Assembly (NCBI GenBank): GCA_933228895.1
Contig: OW121851.1
Location: forward strand, 114,907,271-114,971,270
Direction: 5' to 3'
Length of the DNA stretch: 64,000 nt
Source of the DNA: Platycnemis pennipes
Lineage: Eukaryota > Arthropoda > Insecta > Odonata > Platycnemididae
Part shown: positions 25,403 through 35,843 of the stretch, one piece after another
Numbering within the stretch: the stretch's first letter is position 1
Layout: every line of letters starts with the position of its first letter
Notes under the pieces: model-generated
Databases searched by the model: none
Told to the model about the DNA's origin: nothing
Seen by the model: only the letters and a program-made list of their open reading frames with translations
Position numbers and translations under genes: made by a program

Positions 25403-28400
25403 ATGAAACTAACGCCCAGCTACGACATTTATGATAGTATTAAACCTCTCCTGATGGTAGGAAGATTTTTTGGGTTCGGAAATATTCCATTCCGTGTCAG
25501 CAAGACCACCAAGAGCGTTCCTCGGTACTTACTGATGTATAGTACGTTCATTTTCGGTGTCGGGATAATATTTACGATCGTAGTGCTGCCAATCAACATA
25601 AGGAAGTCATTTACTATATCCAAGACAAAGACTCAGAAGATTGTGCAGATCGTTCTTTCGATTGTCACTACAATCAAGACATCAATGGTCGGCGTTGGAG
25701 GTCTGTCCTTGTTCATTTTCGACCGGGAGAGTATCCACGGTCTGCTGGCAGAACTAGGGCGAACCAATTACATCTTGAAAAGTGACTGCTCCTCTCTAAA
25801 AAGAACAATCCTGATACAGATGCTCACTTTCGCGACAATGGCCACCGCATTCGCCTTAATCCATATCATTGAGTACAAGGGACTGGTGAAATTCATAATG
25901 TCAGTGATGAACTGGACACTGAGTACATTTTACTATTTGAATGTCTGCACCATTCTCTTCCTCATCCGCTTTCAGTTCAAATGTTTGAATCAACGGATCG
26001 CCTCGATAACGGAATGGCTGCAGACTGAATCGCTTGGCACTCCAAGGAGAAGGGACGAGCAATTTGTCGATGAAATCCGAGACTTCAGTCAATGGAAGAG
26101 AAAAAGCGTGCTTGGGTCATTAGAACGACTATCGGCAGTGCACCTTCGTCTATCAGAGGTATGCTGCAAGTGGAACAAGACCTTCGGCTTCCTTAACGTA
26201 ATAATGTCCACCAACGGCATTATAGAGGTTATCTCCTATCTGTACCTGGTTCTAAGGATGAAGCTTAAACTTATAATCATCGAAAACGCAAACAGCTCGA
26301 CACTCAGTGGCCTGACTTGGTCGTCCTCTGCAGCAGCTTGGTTCGCTATTGTAGTCCTCGCTTGCCACTCGACAGCTCAAGCGGTAAGAATAATCTTTCC
26401 CAAAAAGTTTTTGAATTTTATCATTAATTCATTGATCAAAAGGGATCTAAGGAAAATTATGTGAGAGCATAATTAGGACTTGCATTTTTTTACTATGGCA
26501 AATGCCATATTTTCCCTAAATTCAATGATGAATACTGATGTACGTTCCAAATGGAATCAAACGTCAAAGAGTGGATGGATGGCGGTGTCAAATGCGTGAG
26601 CTATATATATTACACCTTACGTTCTTCTCACATTTTGCGAAAGTCATGTCATAGTAGGACATATGTTCGTCCACCATCGCTTTAATATAGCATAACCCCA
26701 GCCATTAAGCTAGTTTTTTAAAATATTAATGGCTAAATTTATCCGTGGTATAATTTGTAAACTCGGTTTAACATTAGAACTTTTCCGCACTCCTCTAAGC
26801 TCACCATCTGCCACGGTATTCAAAATTCAAATGCCGAATAAAAATCAAATTTATTTACAACTTTCATCGTATAACTCGTCTGATTTTAACCCAAATATAA
26901 AGGCTGAAGACACACAGAGAGTAGCCATTAAGGCAATGGTGAAGACCAATGACGAAGAGATACAAGATATGGTAAGTGCCTTTCTCAACTAATTATTTTG
27001 TCTTGAAATATAACATTATGTAGGGTGTAGTCCCTAACCACTGCCGCATGTAAGATTTACCGCTTGTTAGCAAGCAAATAATTAAAGATGATACGCGAAC
27101 AAACTAATGGACCCTAGTATGGTATTTTCAGCCAGCCGATTACTTGAGTCCGACCATGGTTGGTTCAGAATTTATAGATAAACGCCACAAGATTAATAAA
27201 ATCAACTACTTTAAAAACAATGATATTGTCAACTCTGATTTGTACTTCTGTCATCGGCATTTGGAACTCGGATTAATCAGCAACTCTCTGGAATATTTAT
27301 TCTTTTTGATCCGAAAACATTATCTCTTTTTCGACATAATTACTTTTTCAAAGAAATAACCCACTGAGTATCATTCTTAGATGATATCCATGTATTTGAC
27401 AATGGATTGTTCTAAGTCTCACGTTTAGTCACCCCCGAGGAATATGAAGCGGGTGAAATACCGGGATATATATACACTTTCTTCGAAAATCACTCAGGTG
27501 AATAATAGTTCAATATAAGTTTATCACAGGTGTGATGACACAAAAAAAATAGAAAATAGTGAAAGGACTCACTGGTATATTCTTAATTTTCGGCGGCGCA
27601 ACAGCCTTCTTCAGAGGGTAGAGGAGACTGAACTAGGATGGAGCGGAGAGGGTGGCACTGAGGGGAAAGGACAGGGGAGGGGGTTGGAGTGTGGGAGGAC
27701 AGGGAAGGGGGTTGGAAAAGGATGAAGAGGGGAAGGGGCGATTAATGACTAACATTGAGGCCAGGGGGATTATATGCTTGCAAAATCCAAATGTAAGCTA
27801 GCTCTAAGGAATTAAGTTTAAGCGCGGATGCTGTCGGGGGGAGGGAAGCCAAAACAGACACATTAAAACAGTTGTTGAACGATTTCTCGTGGCTGAAGGA
27901 GTGTTGTGCCACGGAAAGAGAAGACGACTGAGAGGGGTCATTGCATTGCATAATATATTTTTATCTCATATAGCCACGACCTTGAGCAATTAGGAAATTA
28001 ATAGGCTTGCATCGCGTGTCTGCTGCATGAATTCCAAATGGGGGAGCCGACGGGCCGCGCGAGGGAAAATTGTAAATGTTTAAATATTCATCAAAAACGC
28101 ATTTATGAATTGCCACTAAATTTTATTTTTGGAATAGTTAGCTGAGTATGTTTAGATCACGGAAAAAAGTTTCGGCCGATTCTGAGATGGAGTATTTGAG
28201 AAAAGTTTATTAACAATTTTTTAAACATTAGTAATTAACAACAACAGGGTTTGGAAGAAAATAATTTTTTATTGATATATTTGCATTCAATAAAGATTTT
28301 TCTTTAAAAAGAGCTATTAATCATTGCTGTATGACAATTGCAAGCGGAGATATAAGTGATAATATTATTTAAGGCTCGGATTTTTGCTAAAAATGCGAAA

Positions 28401-30044
28401 AAATTAAAACATGCATAATTCGCTCAAAATTTTTTTTTTCACAAAACTGTTTGAGGGTATTCAGTTTGGGTTGATTTCGATCCCATACACCAATTTTTAT
28501 CAAAATCTGAGACCCTAAGGGACAAACGTTTGTTGAATTGACGTGGAATGACCCATATATATACTGTATATATATATATAAAATATGTAGAAGAGAGAGA
28601 AGAGATGTCCTAATAAATGCTAGCAACAAGGTGTTGAGGGATATATATATATATATATACTCAATTGAAGAAAGCTCAGCGGAGCAAGTACACAAGTTCT
28701 CGACGAGCGAGGATAAATCACAGAATCACAAAAAACACAGGCACAAAAAAATAAATTAAGGACAGTCACAATTGCTTGGAAATGTTTCGGCGCGTCAAGC
28801 GCCTTCTTCGGCCAAGAGACGACTGATGGTTTTAAGGTGTGCTGTGGAAGGGGGGGGGGGGGGGAGAGGAGAGGGGTAAACGAAAAAGGAAAATGGTGGA
28901 GTGCTAGTGAGAAATGTTAATGCCAGGGGGTCTGAATGCTTTTAAGGCCCATATGTGCGCAATTTCTCTGGTTTTAACCTCTAGGGAAGAAGCAGTTTCA
29001 GGGAGGGTTTTTGTGATTCTGTGATTTATCCTCGCTCGTCGAGAACTTGTATATATATATATATATATAATATGTACGTTTTTTGCGCAGCTGTGTGGTG
29101 AACAATGCAATTATGCCTTTAGTTGTTTTTGCACAGTATATATTATTTTCTTTTTTCTCATTTCTCTTGTTATAGTTAATGTTTTGCTATGAATATTTAT
29201 TTATTAATATTGTTTATAATTTACCCAAGATGTAATATGGTCGAACAGATCGTAGCACCTTAGGGGCTATCAAAATGCTTCATTTTTTGCTAATGTAATG
29301 CTTTTGTAATGATTTACTTTGGAAGCAATTAAATTTATTCTTAAATTTATTATTCTTCTTCTGTAGCACCACATTTCGAATGCTTCTACCCATTTCTTCT
29401 CCGCCACTGTCTTCGTCCATGCTTTACTACCGTAAAGAAACATGGTCCAGATGTATGTTCTGATGAATTGTTTCCTTACTTCTACACTTGTATTTCCAGC
29501 GGTAAATAGAATTTTCTTTTGATAGAATGCCCTTTTTGCCTGGGCTATTCTACTATTTCTTTCTTGCTTCGTCCATCGTTGGTTACTCGGCTTCCAAGGT
29601 AACAGACCTCTTTCACCTCTTCCAGTTTTTGTTTTCCTAGTTTGACATTGGTTTTGGCCTCTTCTGTGATAAACCGTTAGCAAAATGAATCATTAATAGT
29701 CTGGCACAAATCTTTCCATCCATTTTCAGCTTAAGGACTTCATCTCTCAGCTGATCCATTCAAGAGTTGCTTTTTCAGCTTGTGGTTTGTTCACATTAGA
29801 CGCATTACTGCTGAAAACGGTAAGATTCCATTATGCAAACCATTACCAACACCAAATTTTGTCTGATTTTTATGAAAAAATAGTCTTCAAATTAGTAATA
29901 AGCCTTCATAAAGGAAGACTTTGGAAATAAATTTGAACATTATTAAGTCTCAATGGTTAAATGCTTATGTTTCAGGTGATTGTAGCAATGTTTACTTACC
30001 TTGTCATCATATTCCAATTTCACATAGTAAAAACGCCAGAGTGA
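25403..30044 (+). CDS. Gustatory receptor gene Gr-B, four exons, complete
   Basis: Insect gustatory receptor with seven predicted membrane segments (about 44-65, 81-107, 136-155, 170-190, 262-284, 306-322, 381-395). Exons: 25403-26383 (residues 1-327), 26903-26971 (328-350), 29730-29819 (351-380) and 29976-30044 (381-402, TGA). All introns are phase 0. The N-terminus has the family pattern SIKPLLMVGRFFGFGNIPF. Exon 1 ends ACHSTAQA, exon 2 reads AEDTQRVAIKAMVKTNDEEI, exon 3 holds FSACGLFTLDALLLKT and exon 4 VIVAMFTYLVIIFQF, the canonical TM7 motif. Exons 2 and 3 are 69 and 90 bp, exactly as in Gr-A, which supports both models. Intron 2 contains Penelope-like and LINE remnants. At 402 aa it has the usual length of the family. 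The ligand cannot be inferred. Confidence 0.93.
27545..27960 (-). mobile_element. 3' end of a Penelope-like element
   Basis: Minus-strand order: an ORF ending LELAYIWILQAYNPPGLNVS-H-stop (27951-27742), a pyrimidine-rich untranslated stretch, then a tail with CTGAAGA, a GGC/GCC helix and GAAAA (about 27615-27585). The same order and a related protein end (IAHIWALKAFRPPGINIS) occur at 28770-29110. Assignment to the Penelope-like class rests on the tail layout shared with the RT- and GIY-YIG-bearing copies in this window. It lies in Gr-B intron 2. Confidence 0.5.
28640..29110 (-). mobile_element. Second related 3' end, with inverted outer repeats and AT microsatellites
   Basis: The minus-strand ORF (29110-28904) ends REIAHIWALKAFRPPGINIS. 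It is followed by a pyrimidine-rich stretch with a run of about 15 C (G on + at 28849-28863) and a tail with GGCGC-TTGAC-GCGCC-GAAAC near 28805-28775. The segment 28688-28735 recurs inverted at about 29000-29050 (CTCGACGAGCGAGGATAAAT and its complement). (TA)n runs lie at about 28555-28577, 28642-28660 and 29051-29070. Confidence 0.5.
29270..29683 (-). mobile_element. LINE ORF2 C-terminal remnant
   Basis: Open frame of 137 codons on the minus strand with AKRAFYQKKILFTAGNTSVE, VRKQFIRTYIWTMFLYGSKA and WVEAFEMWCYRRR. These are the conserved blocks after the RT of RTE/L2-like LINEs whose ORF2 C-terminus is often mis-annotated in insects as a craniofacial development protein. It ends 47 bases before Gr-B exon 3. 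Confidence 0.8.
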
Positions 30045-30879
30045 TAAACATTGGCCAACACGATTCACTTTTAATGGGCACAATGCTAGAATATTGTATA
30101 TATTGGTAAAAACGTAATATATATCATAAGTAAAGGGAGTATGATATATAACCATCGCATCCTGACTACGCCGGAGATTCCCATCAAATTCAGCAGACCA
30201 CTTCGACGAACATTGGATACTTAAAATGATATTTAACAACCCGAAGCACTGGATCGATAAAAAATACTTCTTAATATAATTAATGCAAACATCGATAAAC
30301 TTGATAGGAATAAATTATGACGCATTATTTATTATTAATGCTGATCATTTATCTTCTTGTTTCCAATCTGTTATCAGCACAAAACTGACATTTAAAAAAT
30401 GCGTTATTGTAATCCAAGAATGGAATGTAACCTTTAAATTACAAAAGATGTATTTAAAATATCTTAAAAAACTTCTGATTACGCTGCTTTTTTCAGCTGT
30501 GAAATAAGGTTAAAGAGCAATAAAATATGATATAAGAATGAAAATATCACCATTGGTTACCCTGAGTGGAGTGAGCTATTGTGTATCGTCATTGGAATAC
30601 GGTAAGACAATTCAAGTACTTAGAAATAGTTGACCTTCGATGTTGTCCTAAGGCCATTAATAGTTCAAGAAAAATAGGAAAGAATAAGTATTAAGAAGAA
30701 TCATGAAAAAGGTAAAAACTATCAGTGAAGGACAGAAGGTGACTTTGCTGCAATAGTCAACAATGCCAACTGCGGCCATCCTCGATTGCTGGGATTTCGT
30801 TGAGTAAGTTTCCGTTTTTTGGTGAGGCATCATAGTTTCGTCCATACTCCCTGTGGATGCGGACAACCTGACGATTCAC

Positions 30880-31375
30880 AGGTCTTAAATCGTGGCAAAA
30901 ATAACATGGAAAGACGAGGTGGGCAACAAACTGAGAGATATCAAAGCTAAAATAGCCCTATGGCCCACTTTGGTGAGGAATAGCCGTCAGAAGAGAATTG
31001 GACATTCCAACCTCACGCATGCATACCAGTTCACTGAAGAAAAGCTCGCTCCCTGACGTGATACATGTAATTGCCAGCTTAGCAATGGGCACATTCTTCT
31101 ACACTGCGTAAAATATTCAGAAATACGGAGAAGGCTATTAAAAGGAAGAGGAATAGAAAAAGTCCTGGGCAATGACGCCCATTCTATTGATAATACCATT
31201 CTTTTCATCACAAACACAGGCTTAATGAGCCTACTATAAAAACCATACACGCGGCAGTTATTTTTTAGCGAAATATTGTAATACCACGGTAAAGAATTAA
31301 CCCACCCCATATGAGAAATTAGCTGTGCAAATAACCAACGCGTCAACGCACCCCTAAAACTTACTTGCTACTACT
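30880..31375 (+). mobile_element. I-like LINE 3' end, + strand copy
   Basis: The + strand reads LTHAYQFTEEKL, then a Cys-His knuckle remnant (DTCNCQLSNGHILLHC) and ends with the family 3' signature near 31340-31372 (GTCAACGCACCCCTAAAA, then a TACTACTA tail). This is the same family as the copy at 45204-46719, in the opposite orientation. The 5' side is truncated or unrecognisable. Confidence 0.75.
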
Positions 31376-31794
31376 AAAAATAACACGCCACAGGGAACTG
31401 GCCGTCCAAGGGCAGTTAGGAGGTCCACGAGCGCCAAAATCGTGGAGAGGGATTTAGAGTCATTTTAGGAAATTCTAGAAGCCTTCCTCCGTGGTCCAAC
31501 GTTGGGAAAATGGATACCGTCGAGAACAACCTCTAATAGCCCACGGAGGCTGACGTTGGGGTATTCAGATTGGCTTACTTCTCAAGAAAATGTCGAAAAT
31601 TTATTTTGATTGTAGTATTTAATTAATTGTGCATTTTATAACTGTTGCTGCATTTATTTTATAAAGGCATACATTTTTTATATTACTGGTGGCTTAAGTC
31701 AAGTCCTATGACCTTGGAGACCGCCTAAAGCTCCCTTTATATTTTTCGTACTCAAATTTGTGTCGATCATGTGGGAGTAAATAAAACATCAAAT

Positions 31795-31875
31795 GATATC
31801 AGTCTGGTAGCCCAAAGGTCGCGGGTATGAATCCCGTCTAGGACATGGATACTTGTATTTGTCTTGGAATTAAGC
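31795..31875 (+). repeat. tRNA-derived SINE fragment
   Basis: Contains GGTCGCGGGTATGAATCCCG, a pol III B-box-like block, preceded by TGGTAGCCCAAAGG, resembling the A-box to anticodon part of a tRNA-derived SINE head. Too degenerate to be a tRNA gene. No poly(A) tail is visible nearby. Confidence 0.4.
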
Positions 31876-31959
31876 TTAAATGTAAATAAGGTATAACTAC
31901 ACGATATATTTTAGCAGTAGGAGATCTTTAGCAGAGATTAAATCTTAAAATCTAATTCT

Positions 31960-32060
31960 TTCACTACTGCTAATAAGATTGAGGAGGTCACGGGTGACGC
32001 TTTGCCCTACCCATCGGGACGGCGCACAGTGGGACCAAATCCCTAAATTGTGGCCAAAAG
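31960..32060. repeat. Short repeat shared in inverted orientation with 34240-34310
   Basis: The minus strand here and the + strand at 34240-34310 share about 45 bases including GGGATTTGGT(C/T)CCACTGTGCG. No coding or terminal-repeat context was recognised. They may be the two ends of an unrecognised element or two copies of a dispersed repeat. Confidence 0.4.
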
Positions 32061-32431
32061 TCTATTTCGCTCTTATAAGCCATTGTTTTCACGGAAATAG
32101 CATCAAATCTATCCACATGAAAATAATAATTAATGGAGATCTTAAATCTACTATTAGCATAACTTATCAGGCAGCTGGGAAGGAAGTTATGTTGTTGACG
32201 TCCTTTGTCCATGGAATTTTGTTTCGCGCGTATACTACAAGATGATATCTTGACTTTTATTTTGAAAGTTACACTTAAAATACACATGCAAAGAGATCTC
32301 TTTTTACACGTTTATAATGGAAAACTAATGCAAATAACAACACATTTCCTTGAAATACACCACATAAAACGCACTTTGAAAAATCTGTAAAAACGACACT
32401 AAAATGCAATACGACCCTCGGCAATCTGATC

Positions 32432-33081
32432 CTAATGTTCCAGAAGTCCGGAAGCATAAGGTTCCTTTAAAAGAGTTGGCATTTCAGGTGTAATGCTACG
32501 GAAGTTTTTTGCAGGAAGTGAACGAAGTGATGACATAATTGGATCTGAGGATGTTAAAAGAATGTGCAACAAATCCAAGTTCGTCTCCACTCGCGACGTT
32601 TTTCTGCATCGATGTTCCAGAAAACGTCGGAAATCATTGTTTCTGGCCTCTTGAGCTTCTTCACTTAGCATCCCTATTAGCAGAATGGTGACAGATATCA
32701 CGGTTGCTCCATGAATAAGGATCTTGTACGGTGATGTAGGCATGGGATACCAACTATACTCATTGACGTACAAACGCGAAGTTTCTATGCCATAGGCACG
32801 GAAAGCTTCAGTGTCAACCGCGAAACTACTCGAAAGGACCCTTAGGATTGTACTGGATCTCTTGATGAGTTATTTGCTAACACCAAAGATTTCTGCAGAT
32901 AGATGGGGTCGTAAAAACGGCTTCTTTTACCAGCATAGACTCATTCAGCTTTCTTGCAACGAAGGCACATTTGGGTAGCATACGCAAGAACTTCCGGAGA
33001 TGCACCCTTTCTTAGATCCTGAACCTTTCTTCTTTTACTCCTTTTAAAAGAAGAAGAGAAACCCTTCTCATGTCTACCCAT
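32432..33081 (-). pseudogene. Transposon-linked uncharacterised protein remnant
   Basis: The minus strand carries AFRAYGIETSRLYVNEYSWY, MPTSPYKILIHGATVI, IGMLSEEAQEARNNDFRRFL and LLHILLTSSDPIMSSLR, followed by a stop. Upstream, a separate short frame (33081-32941) starts MGRHEKGFSSSFKRSKRRK. From memory these blocks match a multi-copy uncharacterised protein of repeat-rich invertebrate genomes that behaves like a transposon product. I first considered an odorant receptor because of the WY-MP stretch and rejected it. Stops separate the pieces. Confidence 0.5.
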
Positions 33082-34433
33082 AGCTGCACATAACTGCACA
33101 AAACAATACTAATCTAAATATAAACTGTATTCGCCCATTCAATAAGATTGATAATAAGTACCAATTTGCTTTTTATGTTCCTTTATCACTTGGCAGTTCT
33201 ACGTTGGGAATGTATAAGGTAACACTTGTATCAAACCACGAGTTGCATTTCATGAAAAACTTTTCGTCAACTCTCCTTGAGTTGTCCCACTTCTTTATCG
33301 CGGAGTATATTTTGTGGGAACGTTATTTTACTAAATTCCAATCATCCTCTGATATGCCCTGCAGAAAATTCTGTCAGACAGAATCATGAGCATGCAAGTA
33401 CCGTATATTCCAGGGGTTAAGAGGCTTCTCCATCAACAAATGATACAAGTAAGTCAAAAATGACATGCTTAAAATTTCACAAACACAATTGCGAAGTTGA
33501 AACATACTCAAGAAAACATTTCACAACAAAATTCACTCAACTGCACTCCAAGCGAGATCCAGTCCCAGACTGATTCTTACTCAGCTGAACGTAGATTTAC
33601 TCACGTTACTCACAGCCACTCCCTTCCTTGGTATATTTCCGTTAGTTACAATGTTATAAAAAGTCCTTCTCAATATGCAACAATACACCAAATACACCCT
33701 CAAAGCCCTAACTACGTTTCTCATCGTCGGCATCGGCTCCCTCAATAAATTCGTAGTCAGCTACCCGCAGTTTCTTCTGTGACATACAATATCTTCTAAG
33801 GTAGCACATAGTAGCACATAATTTTTTAGAGATGCAAGTTAGAAGTATTTACTTCAATATAATAATGGAAAGAACGCAGGATCTATCAAGTTTTTTTTTG
33901 TCGGTCTACATTAATTCATTAAACACGTTAAAAATGCGTTCCCAAATACCAATTAATACAGGCAAATAAAATATTAGTCACCTGAACTTAAAGATTAAAC
34001 CTCAAAGCGTACATTTATTTATGCTTACTGAATAAATTATTCTCATTTTAGAAATAAGTGGTAGTTGAATATTAGTTCAAAAAACACGCTGGCACAGAGC
34101 GAGACAGAACAGTCAATTATAGGTGCAATTCCAATATAAAATGTGCACAAAAATTGATTCACTTTGGTACTCTAATACGCCCTAAACATCTCTCTTCTGG
34201 GTTTAAAAGAGAAAAAAGGTATTTGAAATACTATATTTTTGGACTTTTGGCAACATTTTGGGGATTTGGTTCCACTGTGCGGCGTCGTGGCGCTCACCGT
34301 CACAGCGGAATACTCCAATGTTACGATTGAGGAAGCATAAAGGGTCGTAAGGGCAGTAAGTGAGGCACCTGAGCCTAGTTGATCGACGCCCATCAGGGGG
34401 CCAATACCCACACGCCTCTTCTTCTACACTGAC

Positions 34434-35349
34434 TAGGGATGTCACATCGACATCGATGTATCGGACTACTCGATGTTTTTTTGCCGATACATCGAAAACA
34501 TCGAGTGGTAAGACAATCTATGGAACATCGACTCGATGTTTTCAAAACACTCAACATCGCAACGATGTTTAGGAAACAAGCGGTATAATAAATGTTTTTG
34601 TTTGACCAATAAGTCATTTTTCTGATTATCATAAGCCTTTTAAGAATACAAACGAACCTTCCCTAGTTACGCCATCTATCGTTCGCGTGTAGGGAAGCAA
34701 GCGAAGGTATAAAATCGTTCATGTTTTCATCCCAGTGTTGCCTTCCAAGAACATGATCCGCCATGCCTACATCAGTACCTTCTGAGAGGATTGTATCAGC
34801 TCTCAACTTGGTGGTATGTACAAGATAACACGAGTAGGTTGGGGTCGCTCAATATTAAGGAAAGAGTGTACCTTACCGATACTGGGAGGTTTAAACTTTT
34901 TAAACGCACTGTTTTTCAATTTGATTTTTTTTAATACTACCAAGCTTAGAATATGTTTAGGGAACAGGTACACCCACTTTATTGTGTTATTTATTTTTTT
35001 GTATTATGTTTATTTATCTTTATTTCATTATGAAACAGTGATATGTTTTCTATTTAAAAATAAATTCAATGGAAAAATATTTGCGTATTATTTATCAATA
35101 TTTTACTAAATAAGGTCCGATTTCCGAATAATTTTCAAAATTGCAAGTTTTTAAGAAGATGCAAAATTTCTTATGCATAATACCAAATACATAATACCTC
35201 TATGACAATACCTAACCTCGGATATGAAAAAAACTCGATACATCGAAACATCGATGTTTTTGTCGATGAATAATGAGTGAGTGGTGGGTACTTTTATAAA
35301 TATCGAAACATTGACCACTCGATGTTTTTTAGCCGATGTGGCATCCCTA
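34434..35349 (+). mobile_element. hAT deletion derivative, 916 bp, 8-bp target duplication
   Basis: Flanked by ACACTGAC at 34426-34433 and 35350-35357. The terminal inverted repeats begin TAGGGATGTCACATCG on the left and read TAGGGATGCCACATCG on the right. Subterminal regions are full of ATCGATG-type repeats. Inside, 34763-34813 on the + strand reads MPTSVPSERIVSALNLV, the start of the hAT C-terminal dimerisation domain, so the element derives from an autonomous hAT by internal deletion. It ends about 490 bases upstream of the MADF-BESS start codon. Confidence 0.9.
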
Positions 35350-35843
35350 ACACTGACTGATCTGGGACCTTGGAGACAACGCCGTATGAAGAGGTGACGT
35401 AACTCGACCCCTCCATTCCCGCTCTCACCCATTCCTCTCCCTTCACGAATCACTCTTCATTTATTCTCGCTATTCTCGTTTCTCAAACTCTAGAATTAAC
35501 TTTTGCGATTAGGAACGCCGTTTTTTTTCGTCTCTATTTGCCAACTGTAAGAAAAGTTCAATTTCTCTTGTGTTGGTAGCAATATCGATTCAATCGATTT
35601 TTATTTTCAATCGATTGGTAACAGAATCGATAATTGATATGCCATAGCAGTCGACTGCTAAGCCCGTCTCGCGCGGGTGAACACACACTGCGGTGCGAGT
35701 CAGGTCGATACTGGACACGTGTCTTACTCTATCGATCCACGTTCGCGCCATTCGCGAAGCAGAGGCCCGTATTCATCCCAGCGGGAATGTGTCCGGGACT
35801 ATCGCAAACGGGCCTCAAACATCGAGAACGGTAAGCGGTCACG

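Noticed and set aside
32432..32870. Possible odorant receptor fragment on the minus strand
   Set aside because: The WY-MP stretch suggested it, but the following LSEEAQEARNN and LLHILLTSSDP blocks fit a multi-copy transposon-linked protein better.
32915..32960. GGCTTCTTT as a candidate Gr FTACGFF exon for Gr-B
   Set aside because: No motif around it, stops in frame, and the true 90-bp exon was found at 29730-29819.
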